Source of the DNA: Sipunculus nudus
Taxonomy: Eukaryota; Annelida; Sipuncula; Golfingiida; Sipunculidae
Assembly: GCA_026874595.1 (NCBI GenBank)
Contig: CM049306.1
Span: 9,383,019-9,447,018, forward strand
Direction of reading: 5' to 3'
Length of the DNA: 64,000 nucleotides
Shown piece after piece: positions 36,974-49,056 of this stretch (positions within the stretch are counted from its first letter, which is position 1; every line of letters begins with the position of its first letter). The notes under the pieces are model-generated. The model searched no databases and had not been told where the DNA came from. It worked only from the letters and a program-made list of their open reading frames with translations. Both the position numbers and the translations under genes were made by a program.

Positions 36974-37133
36974 TGTTACGATGACAAATTCTTCAGGGGA
37001 AAATATGGGGCCGATCCCGGATTCTAACCCATGCTGACGGCGAGCAAGTCCGGCCTACCAACCGCTTCGCTAGCAAAGCAAGCTTCACTAGCGAGACAGC
37101 TCGGTCCGCTTTTATATATGTCACCCCGTAACA
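36974..37133 (-). repeat. 5' LTR of the TRIM
   Basis: This 160-bp LTR has intact inverted termini, TGTTACG and CGTAACA. Near its 5' end on the minus strand is a TATA-like TATATAAAAG (about 37110-37118), a candidate Pol II promoter. Further in, an A-box-like TAGCGAAGCGG (37062-37072) precedes a degenerate B box GGTTAGAATCC (37019-37029) with 43 nt between their starts. It differs from the 3' LTR at many positions, mostly in the half containing the B box. Confidence 0.85.
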
Positions 37134-37137
37134 CTAG

Positions 37138-38517
37138 TTAATACTTACTTTGCCTGTATGTCACATTCGGCTGAGCGTCATGACCCATACATGGGCCACT
37201 TTTTGTTCTAGCAAACCATGGTTTGCTCGTCTATCTGAGTATTTACATGTATATAAATCTTTTTTCCCCGACAGCCATGACACAACCAAGTTTCAACCGT
37301 ACCTATACCTCCATTTGAGGTATACATATACGTGATTGGCTGAAGCGTTGTTGTGTTATGATATACACTGGTCTATATAGATAAACTTGGCATATCAACT
37401 TTCGGGCCAGGATTCGACGACCGCGATTATAGATAAGGTATCTTTATTTTTATGAAAACATTTGTAAAATAGTTTAAAGTCCTCTACCATATATGGATGT
37501 ACAACTTATACCCGTCTCATCAAGACATGCATACCAACGGGGAGGTTAAAGAGTTCAAGCTGAATTTACTTGATTAACTCCTTGAAAATTTCCTTTCTTG
37601 CAATGATTATATTTTGCATTACAGATTGAAAAAAAAATAATGGTCCTGGTCATCTTTGTTTGATTGCTGTAAATATTTTATGGTACAGATTACTATTAGA
37701 GCCATCGAAAGCCATCCTGGAAACGTTAACGATCGATATACAAATGTCACCAGCACAAAGAGACTTTCTATATAGCTAGAAATCTTATGCCTGGTTTTCT
37801 AACGATGATCAAGTTTTATTATAAACTTTTTGTAACGTTTTTCTTTGATGCCTTATTCAGAATTGTATGATATGTAAACTGAAAATCTATGGAAAATTTA
37901 AGCCCCTGTGAATTAACGATGGAATGAAAAACTACATTTTTCGTGACTTTTCTTCTTCCTTCATCTCGTTCTTGTCCTAGAAAAGAAATCAGTCATGCAA
38001 ATAGCAGATAAACCTGGACTGATGTGCCGATTAATGGATTATATCGACGATTGGGTTTACTGTCACAATCGAATAAATCATTTTCATTTTATTTTGCATA
38101 TTTGATCACAAAATTTTTATGTATGCAGATCAATATAAGTGACATTATCACGATCAAATATCCTTATCCTGCCAGAGATTTAACGATGAGGCGCCACATA
38201 ACAGAAAACACCATTAAAACTTGACCTTATACAACAAATAAGTGTCAACAACCCGGTCATTACCTTGACATTTCAGCGTGATGTAGATGTTAGACTATAT
38301 ATTTACTTGGTCAATATTTTAGGTATAATTCTATAACGTATATTTTACGAAAATAAAGACATCACATAAATTCATCGATTAATAATGGATAATCCATCTT
38401 TTTCTATCTTTTAATAATTGAATATGATTTTTTTTCAACCGATTCCTGCAACTAATGTTTATTTAAAATTTTACCTGAATAAAGAAAGCATATGAAATGC
38501 TATCCCTTGACAAAGAA
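37138..38517. other. No gene recognised
   Basis: AT-rich single-copy-looking sequence with only 60-66-codon frames. Confidence 0.6.
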
Positions 38518-38639
38518 GTCCCCTACATACACACAGAGATACACACGTCCCCCACATACATACAGAGATACACACGTCCCCCCACATACACACAGAGATA
38601 CACACGTCCCCCCACATACACACAGAGATACACATGTCA
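38518..38639 (+). repeat. 29/30-bp minisatellite, four units
   Basis: CCCACATACACACAGAGATA followed by CACACGTCC is repeated with GAGATA anchors at 38536, 38565, 38595 and 38625, so units are 29, 30 and 30 bp long. Confidence 0.9.
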
Positions 38640-41600
38640 TGCAGAAAAATACTGGATACACTGATTCCAGACAGAACCTGAAGCACCATAGGCAGAATAT
38701 AATCCTAGTATAGTTGTAGAAGTATCTATAAAATAACCATATCAAGACATTCAGTCAGGGGGAATCGCTGGCAGCCGCTATCTGAGTGGCCAGTGAAATC
38801 CGCAGAGATCGCTGTCTCCATCCTGATCAATCAAAGAGGATTAAAGATAATCCGTGTATATGTGCAACGTTAAGACAGAGGGATGCTAGGAAAGGCTAGA
38901 GAAGGCCGGCAATCTTCTCGATACGACTGTTTTATGACGTCACGTTGTCCTGGCTAGATCAACACGCGCTGGATTATGAGAACGGCACCAACATAAACAT
39001 TCTCCGGCTTGTCTAGACAGAGTTGACCTGTGATGTGTTCATTAAGAAGAGTGGTATCAGGTTGTGTAGCCTCCTTGCACGTTAACCACGGGTAACATCA
39101 GGCTGGCTTTGTCATCGTCTCCAGGACACAGGCCGCCCGGTCTGTAATAATTAACACTAGCACCATGATAGGTGTGTGACATTCTGAGGTCTCCCAAAAG
39201 GACATTGCCGTATATGTAGTGACCCCCACTCCTTCACAATATCTGACCACAGAAAGATTGTTGTGAGACTGTAAGGAGGTCAGTACACGGGATTCTCACA
39301 GTTTGAGACATCCTCTAGCAATGCAATATGTTGCTTGTCCGTCGAAAACACGACTCAGTGTAGATAGTCGTGATATAAGTCGTGCCGCAATCTGTAGTGC
39401 AATGCATGGCCGCTTTATGGTTTCGACAGAGGCAATAATATTAACATTACATCATAAGTTAGAATTACCACAAAAGTAAACGTAGATTTACAAACCAAAG
39501 CTTAAACCCCATGTATTTCTAAAATGACCACTGTCATTTCCTGCACCTTGCAAGACTCAGTTGTCCATAACATAGCAACTGAAAGACAATCTTTGCATGT
39601 GGTCAGGAATATAGGGGAATTTAACCATGTTCTGAGTTATGACGAAATTTATTTACGCACATGGTATTATTGTTCAAAACTAAAACAAATATATATTTAA
39701 GGTTATCCAGGTATATTTGAAGGGACAGAAAGTTTATATGCGATACGAGATTGGAGAAGTGACGAAAATATATTTTTAGTTTTTCACCGCAATTTTCTTG
39801 TAATTGTGCCACTCTGTCAACTCGGTTGACTCTCAGCCGAGACGAATAAACTGCAACTGTGTTTGCTCTACTTTTGCGTCCTTATGTGATACATATGCAA
39901 TTCTATGCACTGACTGTCGTTGCTCTAATTCTGGGTAGTATTTAGAAAACTATTTATCACCTAGTAAATGCCTTCTCTATACTTGTGTCAACAAATTATA
40001 GATAAACGAACTCTTAGTATTGATCTTTTTTTTTTTTTTTTGCTACGAGCGGTTTTGTGCTAACTAGTATTCCTCCAACCATAGCTGTATTATCAGCGTT
40101 ACTGTTTATAACACTGTTAAGAGATATTACCCTAGCCTCGGGCGACAAAGGTCAGGCAGGGTCAGCGCAAATAGTTAGCTTTATGTCGATTTCCATCGGC
40201 ATTCCTGCCTTTGATGTCCCTGTCAGCGCCGGTCTGGTCAGTTTCATTACCAGACCTGTCAGAATCCCAGGCCTTCCGTATGGCAGACTTGATGCATAAC
40301 TTGTCACACCTTGAGGCCCCGGGACCTTTTTAATGGAATATCCCGAGGGTAAAATTGACTGGACCAGCTTTGGTTACGCAGCACCAAGTCTGCCAGCTTT
40401 GAGAGGCTGCCCAGCCGTTCACCCTTGTGTTAGATACGTTAGATGAATGATGGTACTTACAAAGTCGTTTTTCATGTTTCGTCCAAGTCAAGTGACACTT
40501 TCCGTAACGAAGCCACTCCCACGCACGCTGTACTTCTGCAATCCAACCACCCATAGGTATAGACCGTTACCTCTCTGCGGAAAAGAAACAAAATTGTATT
40601 TTTCGGTAATTGATCAGCTTGTGTAATAGGCTTTATTTTTAGACGAAACTTGTTTCCTCTTTGTAAAAGCGGAGTCCATAGAGAAGTAGAGAATGCCATT
40701 GATGTATTCGCTTCAATGTGAAATCAAATCAAAATTTTTGCTCACACATTGAAAACCGCATATTCTATTCCCCCCTGATAGAAATCTGGCGAATGTTCGA
40801 GGAACGTAAGAATCCTGGGCCATTGTCCTAAACACACGTTACCGAAATTAATCATGAAATATTCATGTTAACATTTACTTTATCTTTTTTTTTAAAATCA
40901 TCAGGTAGTAATCAAACCATTTTGATCTTTGATCAACACAGAATCTTCACAGTTATAGGCATATATATAAATGACATAAACCCACAGTAAAAAATACGAA
41001 AAGACATACCAGTATAGCAGTTTGCAGAAAGACACGCTGACACAGAAAAATACGGTTAGACACTCCCAAATACCTACAATCCTGGCAATGCATGCATGTT
41101 TCCAGCCGTAATAATTAACTGTTTGGTAGAACCAGAAATCCACTTTCTTTAATCTGCATGTGTCATTGGTGTAACACGGATCATGACAAACTGCACAGGT
41201 AACAATTACTACACGTTGGATTTACTTTGTATTGCTGCATGATTTAGCCGCATATATACACACCTGTATATATGTGACCGTAAATAGGGTTGTTGGGGAT
41301 TTCTGTATTACTACGCGTTCGTTTAATGTGACACTTTTATAGCTCCGCGCCCTTGTTGTTAGTGGTTTATTCGACAAGCCTCGATTGGTTTAAGGCTTGT
41401 CATTATGAAGTGTTTATGGCCTATTAGTTATGCCTAATGCTTTATATCTGCGTTATGCATACACAAGTCGTTTATGGCACGTTCTCACGTAGCCTGTCAA
41501 CAACGCCACCGGTATATATTATCCTCGACAAATTTAAGAGTCCAGCGATCCCCCTCCCCTCAGACAAGAGTAAACTGAACATCTTAGGATCTTTGCCAAA

Positions 41601-41799
41601 AAAGTAGTTGGTGATTATGACAAAAGTATATCTGCTTAAGTATATCTAAAACTCGGACAATATCATTATAAAATAATCAATATATTGAAACTTCATCGTG
41701 GCATGCATTGATATTTGTACTGAATCATAATTCCTTTTATGTAAAGGTATAGATAAATTTTGAAAGTAGAAACGGAGAATGCCAATATAACTAAGTTTA

Positions 41800-41806
<7 letters not shown>
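38640..41806. other. No gene recognised
   Basis: A perfect TGACGTCA lies at 38935-38942 and a 16-base T run at 40026-40041. The 80-codon frame at 40057-40299 has a hydrophobic start (PPTIAVLSALLFITLL) but no recognised family. Confidence 0.5.

Positions 41807-41841
<35 letters not shown>
41807..41841. repeat. (TA)n microsatellite
   Basis: About 35 bp of TA repeat. Confidence 0.96.
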
Positions 41842-41845
<4 letters not shown>

Positions 41846-42584
41846 CAAAAAACACGGTGTATTGAATAAACCGTGCGGACTGCGCAGCATCATAATCACA
41901 ATTATAAGAGTACAACTTTGCTGGTTAGGGTTTGTGGGCGTAAAACTCTGCCTCCCACAATGCACCGTGGCTTCTATATACACCATGCTGGAGGCATAGC
42001 TATAAATGTAGTGCAGAAGGTAATGTAGTGCGTTCAAATATGTTGGACAAGCATTTTTTCAAGGCAAATTACATTATCATTTGTGTTTTTGTGATAAGGA
42101 ATTCACTAAATAAGTAACATTTTGTTAGCATACGCATGTAACCAGAAGGTGTTTCCTTAGAATGTACCAATTTTTTTATTTTAAAGTTTGACAGTTGAGA
42201 CAAGTTGTCCCCGCCGTCCCATAGTGCCTAACAGGGAGACGTTCCTTTTGAATAGAAACGACCTCTGACGGAAGGGTGGTTTGTTACTACACTTACATCT
42301 GTTCGTTGATCTGTCTTTTTCTGAAAATAGAAGTCCGGGTTTAGATATGTTAGCACCATTCGTTCTGGTATCTTATGTTTTAGGAATACGAACTCAAATC
42401 ACTGTACCGGAGACATTTTATAAAAGTCCGAATTAGAGTCACCAAACCTGACATATAGTTAAGCAAGACATAAATAACTCATGTATTATATATCAGAAAT
42501 ATCTTAAAACATAAAGATACGTAAACGCACATTACAACATTTCATTTGTTATTCAGTGATGTATACATATGTATTGGACTTTTT
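41842..42584. other. No gene recognised
   Basis: No motif or frame worth naming in this stretch. Confidence 0.6.
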
Positions 42585-42735
42585 CACGGACTCGGACATG
42601 GAGATGGGGGAGGGGGGGGTTGGTTCTGCATGGACTCGGACATGGAGATGGGGAAGGGGGGGGGGGGGTCTGCATGGACTCGGACATGGAGATGGGGGAA
42701 GGGGGGGGGGGGGTTCTGCATGGACTAGGATGTCA
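42585..42735 (+). repeat. 44-46-bp minisatellite with G runs
   Basis: CAYGGACTCGGACATGGAGA followed by a G-rich run is repeated at 42585, 42629 and 42673, with a fourth partial copy at 42719. The G runs grow to about 12-13 bases within the second and third units. Confidence 0.9.
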
Positions 42736-44333
42736 GGACTCCAGGAAATCAGACCGAGTCCATCTCAAGCTTAAGAGAACTAAAAAAATACTTATTTGCA
42801 GGATATTTCCAAAAAAGTTAAGAGTATACCGAACTTAATCCCTGAATCCGGAGCTAAATATGATTTAATCATTTTAGTGATTTATACAATTATGTTTAAA
42901 TACGGACATAAAAATAAACATGATAACGGGATAAGAGAAAAATGTTTATATTTTATTCAAACCATCCATTGTGATCATCAATCTCCTTTGATTTTTCCCA
43001 TGAAAAAAAAATCCTCTGAATACACGAAAGCTACGTTTTTCTGTTACTCATTCCTCATGGTATGACATGCATGAGGTTTTCTCAATACACATGCCATTTT
43101 AATCAGACCGCTTGATTTTCCTTTAAATAAATTCTTAATAATGATGACAATGCACTAGGGCCATCAACAAACGCACTAGTATCGCAATGCCGCCATGTTT
43201 TGTTGCTTTCACTTTTTTAGCAATTAGGGATCCTTTATCTAGCGAGCGTGCACGTCTCTCCGACCGCAGGTTGCATACCGTAAATGCACGAGTCTTACAA
43301 TTAGTCAAATGTGCGGCAGTTTAATAATTAACCTGGGCTTTCCCAGCAACAGTGATCTCGCTAGTTTTATACTATTATTGGCGATGACATGTTGTGTGAC
43401 TGAGGATCACGCTATAGTTACATTGTATCGTTCAGAATAAGCAGCGTTTTGCGTTGTTAACATGAGCGCAGGTGTAACATGAAGTAGATAAAGCTATTGT
43501 TAAATATCATGAACATGCAGAGCTGAGCTTAATTGCCGATATAGTAACTTCAATATTATTATTTGCATGCATAGGATCATATTTCACGAAACAATCTGCA
43601 AACCATGAGCGTTCCCTCCAGACACATGCATATGCACACACAGAAGTATGTCTGTCCTCATACTGACTATGTACACCTGTAATAAACTACTATGGTCTTA
43701 AAAGTGTAGAATACCAATCACTTCTTTTCAATTCAGTTTTTTCAATTTGAAGGTCATTTTATTTCAATTGGACCTACAAGTATATCCAAGGGGGTATACG
43801 GAATGTTATGAGAAATTTATCAGAAATCGAGTATATACCTTAATTCAAGTGTGCCACATCAAATATGTTTTTGCAGAAGAACATGCGACAATGATTAATT
43901 CTTATCACATTTTCCGACGCAGTACGCCTTATCAAGTATGATAAGGTTATAAGGTATGATACATATATATCAATATATATTCAGTAAGGCGGTGTAGAAT
44001 TTTAATACAAAAGCACATATACATATACATAAATTAATGATAAGTAATTTTTAAAAAGTGAACTAAATATAAAAGTCGGTTTAAAAGGGGAAGTTCATAA
44101 GGAGAAAACTTCAAGAGTCGAAGAGTTTAAAAGCGTTATGTATGGACAAAGAGACTGAGGGCGCAAGAAAATGCAAGACAAGGAATCAAATTAGGATAGT
44201 GAAGTCAGATCAATGAGACGCGCGTAAGGAGAAAAAAAAGAAGCATATAAGTTACAACAGGAGAACAAGTAAGTAAAGATGATAAAATAATAAAAGAAAA
44301 AGGAATAGAAAGGTGAAGGATAAACAAGAAAAC
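42736..44333. other. No gene recognised
   Basis: Short frames only (89 codons at 42796, 64 at 43747). The stretch 44040-44330 is purine-rich. Confidence 0.55.
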
Positions 44334-45925
44334 TAGTGGCCCATGGACCATGACGCTCAGCTGAATTCAAGGAATGTTGAACAATGAGCAAAATGACTGC
44401 CAGAGTGCAGACAAATCATGAATTTTGTGAAGAGTCCTAAGAAATGGGTTTAAGTGGGCTTTTGGACATTTGACAACTTCATTTGAAGGTCTCATAAATA
44501 GAAAGAAAAATGCGTAAAAATTTGAAAAAAATACAGGTAGTGCCACCAGTCTGCAGGAACTGATGAAACACTCCATGATCAATATGTATCCCAAGAATCA
44601 TAGCTATCAAGGCATTAGTTATTCAGATACTGGAGCTTTTGTTTGTCCCAAATTTTTAATTATTCTTGGGGGTATTTACGAGCCCTATAGCTCAGAGGAT
44701 ATGGGTAACAGAGACCTAATTTCAGGTTTCCAAGGAGATTTTTCATTGACCTCCCTGGATGTCAAGTTTGAAGATTCCAGGTCCAGCGGTTAGAAGTCAA
44801 GTATGAAGATTCTAGGTCAAGTGGTTACGATTTGTACCCTGTTACAAGATGAGGCTTTATTTGAAAGTCTCAAAAAGAGAAAAAAATTCGTAAAAATTGG
44901 AAAAAAATACAGGTGGCGCCACCAGTCTGAAGGAACTGATGAAACACTCCATGATCAATATGCATGCAAAAAATCACGGCCATCAGTACATTAGGTATTC
45001 AGATACTGCAGCTTTTGTATCACATTTTTAATTATTCTTAGGGGTACTTGCGAGCTCCATAGCTCGGAAGATATGGGTAACAGAGACCTAATTTCACGTA
45101 TCCACAGAGACTTTTCATGGACCTTCCTTGATGTCAAGTTAGAAGATTCCAGGTCTAGTGGTTACGATTTGTACCCTAATAACAGATGAGGCTTTATTTG
45201 AAAGTCTCAAAAAGAGAAAAAATGCGTACAAATTAAAAAATAATATAGGTGGCGCCACCAGTCTGCAGGAACTGATGAAACACTCCATGATCAATATGCC
45301 TGCAAAGAATCATGGTGATCAATGCATTAGTTATTCAGATACTGGAGCTTTTGTATCAAATTTTTAATTATTCTGAGGGGTACTCACTACAAAGGATATG
45401 GGTAACATATACCTAATTTCATGTTTTTCACAGAGAATTTTTATTGACCTCCCTTGATGTAAAGTTAGAAGAATCCAGGTCCAGCGGTTACGATTTGTGC
45501 CCTGTTAACAGATGACAGCCCCTTTGAAAGTCTCAAAAATAAAGAAAAAAAATTCCTTAAAAATTGGAAAAAATACAGGTGGTGCCACCAGTTTGCAGGA
45601 CCTGATGGAACATCCCATGATCAATTTTCATGCAAAGAATCATGGTGATCAATGCAGTAGTTATTCAGATACTCGAGCTTTTGTATCAAATTTTGCATTA
45701 TTCTGGGGGGTACTTTGGAGCCCCATAGCTCAAAGGATATGGGTAACAGAGACCTAATTTCAGGTTTCCAAGGAGATTTTTCATGGACCTCCCTGGATGT
45801 CAAGTTCGAAGATTCCAGGTCCAGCGGTTACGAATTGTGCCCTGTTAACGGACGACCGGACGGACGTCGGACAAAGGGTGATCGCTATAGCTCAGATGAC
45901 TTTCAGTCAGCTGAGCTAAAAAGCA
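44334..45925 (+). repeat. Element with four internal tandem units of about 330-376 bp
   Basis: The block contains four tandem units, marked by GGTGGCGCCACC or close variants at 44536, 44912, 45248 and 45578. Each unit continues with AGTCTGCAGGAACTGATGAA, a TTTTGTATCAAATTTTTAAT segment, a GATATGGGTAACAGAGACCT segment and a TCCAGGTCCAGCGGTTACGA segment. The block is bounded by GCTCAGCTGA on the left (44355-44364) and GTCAGCTGAGCTA on the right (45906-45918), which are inverted relative to each other. Just before the right end are CGGACGGACGTC and GGGTGATCGCTATAGCTCAG. It looks like a non-autonomous DNA element whose core was amplified in tandem, as described for pearl-type elements of bivalves. 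Short open frames within it are not genes. Confidence 0.75.
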
Positions 45926-48762
45926 CGGACAATGAGAAGAACAGGAACAATACAAAGAGGGCGAAAGCAGATAACAGATAAAACTTGAAAGAGAAACTGC
46001 GGAAAATCATGCATTATAAGGGGGTGACGAAGTTATGGCGACATATAAATGCAGACAAGCTAACGAAGAGAAGGAAGGTATTGAGAGGATGGGTAATACA
46101 GAGAATGAGGAATGGTAAGAAATGTAATGTGAGGAGGAGATTTTTCATACACGTCAAATGCATGGAAAGGAGGGAGGAAGAAAGGGAATTCAATAAAACG
46201 GCATGCATCGACACTTAGATTTAGACAAGGAAGACATTTACAAACCAGAGTACACCAGAGAAGTAGTATACACAAGAGATATGAAGGAATAGTGATCTTC
46301 ACTGGGAAAGTTTCAAGGAAAAACGAGAGAAAGATATAAACCTATATATAGATTATACACAATAAAGCCATGAGAGTAAAGTATCGGTAACAGTTTATGC
46401 AAATATGGTTAACAATGATAAAATGATAAAAGGGGGCTCCAGATAACGTATATAAAATAGCCAACAATTATTTGAGAAATTTCTACAGACGGGTCTAGAG
46501 CTTGATTATATAGAATTAACCAACATGCTATGTATGCCAGCAGTCGGACCACGTTCCTGCTGTGAACTCTGGACCCAACTAATTTCGACTGAAAGCCTGA
46601 CTTATGGGGGATGCTAGCACTGTTCGTTATAACCGGCAAGTCTATCCGCTCACTAGCTTCTGCCTAGAGATGCCTAAGGGCTAGGGCGAAGAAAATGACG
46701 TTGAGTCCTCTAAAACAATCTATGAAATCCGTCAGTCTCAGTCAGCTATATACCCAAGCCGGTGGCCAACGTTTGTAGCCTTTCCCCAAACATGCTTAAT
46801 CGTCCAGACATCAAACACAGGCAACCAAAGCAAATATTGACCACCAGAAGTCGCCTCGGAGTCCAAGAACGTGTCTGTTTTGACCAATATCCGCTGACCA
46901 TCAGCACACATAAAAGATGTATGGTCACTTGATGCCCGGCTTTAGTGACCGCTCATGTTTCAGTAAACGTTGCGGGCAGCCAGTTGGCCCGGGAAGCGAT
47001 CCGATTGAGAACGGAATGCGTGTCGCAGAATAAATTGTATCCCTGCATGTTGGTAGTGGTATTGTGGACGTAAATGTCAGCTCTTCTGTGGCTCGTTATT
47101 ACGGCTCTAAATCATACATACGTGCCGTGTACACACACAAAACGTGCTGTTAATGTTAACTAGTGTCAAACCTAACACAAATGGTGCCGATTCAGGCCAC
47201 CTGTTGACAGTTTACGCCCGCGTTGACTTAAATTATCCGTCAATCATTTTCTATACTAAAATATCTACACTGAATTTACAACAAATTTATCGCCCGCACC
47301 TCGGGGTAAGCGGCAGCCCTGAACACATCGTGTATACTGACTTTATGGTCCGGCCTTATGTGATTGCCAGACACCCCGCTTTGTGACTCCCTTGGTCGCC
47401 AGACAAATTAGCCACATACTGTACGATTTATACTCACAACCCAGAGCTCCCGTATATAATAGTATACCGGTCACAAATTGAACAGCGCTTTGTGATGTAC
47501 TGACCCAGACAAATGTACATATAATTGGGATCTTACTATCCGCGCGACAGGATTCAGAACGATAAATCACCCTGACCATCGCCTGGCCTCTGCATCAAAC
47601 TACGCACGCTGTCACCTATAAATGCATTGTCTAAAATTAATATCGAGTGATTTGTATACGTGATATCACAGCTATTCAAAATGGCGCTGACATGGCACCA
47701 GAGGCGTCCACCCTCAGTCCATAAATCACCTTATAGTGGAGTTCACGGAGCAAAACCGCCGCGATGTAATGTATGAAGCGTAAATTCATGTATTATGCAA
47801 TGATAGGAACTGGTAATCAGAGATACAGTGTCATATAACAAGATAATATCTAGAGTCGTGTGTATTTAAATTCTCGACCAAACAGAAAGGAGATAAGAAG
47901 ATAATTTATGACACTTCAGCCGTGTGGCAGGCGGTACATTTGTCAATTAATAGTCAGTTAAATTTGCCCCAGATTTTAAAAACATATTTCATCAAATATT
48001 GTAATAATACAAAGTAACGTAGGTGTTGCAGAAACCAATTTATAATGTCCTTGTATATTATAACAGTTGATTTTTTGAAAAGCCCCGTTATACACTCTAT
48101 ATGAAGGCCTATGCAAAGGCCTATGGACGCGACAGATGCCATGCATGTTTACCAAGACGAGGGATCATAGTATGCGTTTTCATGGATGCCCGCATGCATG
48201 TATTTACAATTTCACGCGATTTCAGGGTGATATTAACACGGTTTCTTAACAGGTGACCAGTGTTTTTCTGTGTTATGCTGTGCACATTTTTACACTTTTT
48301 GTGTACACGTTTTCTTGTCTTATTTTGCGTATTGCTGGGTTACCTGAGCATTTACCTGTGTACGATTATACACGAAGTATTTTGAGCATGTCCAAAATAT
48401 TCCAACACATAACCTTCAGTCCTAGTTCTCACGCGTTGTCTACGTGCTCATGCGTTTGTGTGAGAATTTTGCATACGATTTCGTCAGGCTTTTAGGAAAT
48501 TAGAAATTTTCCAACTTGGCAATTTTTCTATTCACTGTTTTCCTCAAGTCGTCATTATTTAGATTAATATACGTGCATGTTGCACGTTACACATGCCGTT
48601 ATAGATCAGAAAAAAGACATATACACACTATAGTTATATACACTGTAGCAAGCAGATTGATTATGGCCACATGGATGCAGCCGACGCAGGTATTAAGCTA
48701 AGGGGCCATTCGTGATATCCAAATGTGGTAAAGGATATATGTCCCATGCATGTCTGGACATT

Positions 48763-48765
<3 letters not shown>
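45926..48765. other. No gene recognised
   Basis: The stretch 45930-46380 is A- and G-rich, giving a Lys/Arg-rich 77-codon artefact frame at 45985. Other frames (80 codons at 47144 and at 48253) lack any recognised domain. Confidence 0.5.
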
Positions 48766-48800
<35 letters not shown>

Positions 48801-48822
48801 CGAGAGAGAGAGAGAGAGAGAG
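48766..48822. repeat. Compound (TA)n(GA)n microsatellite
   Basis: TA repeat to 48799, GC, then GA repeat to 48822. Confidence 0.96.
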
Positions 48823-49015
48823 GCCTATATGCATGCAGGGCATGCTGGAAAATTACAAAATTACAGTATTTATTTTAACATCCAGAATGAGTTAAATGCT
48901 TCACATATTATTTTCAAGTTTTTTTTCTTATATCTAACTCTTTGGACGAAATATTTCTTTGGAAGTAAGAAAAAAGCCTCGATGAAGACCCTAAATACAC
49001 AAATACACAGACATG

Positions 49016-49019
<4 letters not shown>

Positions 49020-49053
<34 letters not shown>
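49020..49053. repeat. (TA)n microsatellite
   Basis: 34 bp of TA repeat. Confidence 0.96.

Positions 49054-49056
<3 letters not shown>

Larger units (their letters stand above)
36695..37133 (-). mobile_element. TRIM-type miniature LTR retrotransposon, complete
   Basis: Two directly repeated 160-bp LTRs (36695-36854 and 36974-37133) enclose only 119 bp, far too little to encode gag or pol, so the element must be non-autonomous. Read on the minus strand, the LTR starts TGTTACGGGG and the 5' LTR ends CGTAACA, giving the short terminal inverted repeat usual for LTRs. Three bases inside the 5' LTR lies a primer-binding-site-like TGGGGGCTCGT (36960-36970). A purine-rich CTTAAGAGGGGGTG (36855-36868) abuts the 3' LTR, as a polypurine tract should. 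The bases CTAG occur immediately on both sides (36691-36694 and 37134-37137), a 4-bp target-site duplication of the size made by Gypsy-type integrases. This is seen directly. The mobilising partner, presumably an autonomous Gypsy-like element, is inferred and is not in this window. Confidence 0.88.

Noticed and set aside
38518-38639. CRISPR array
   Set aside because: Four tandem units of 29/30 bp lack unique spacers and sit in animal-type DNA, so this is a minisatellite.
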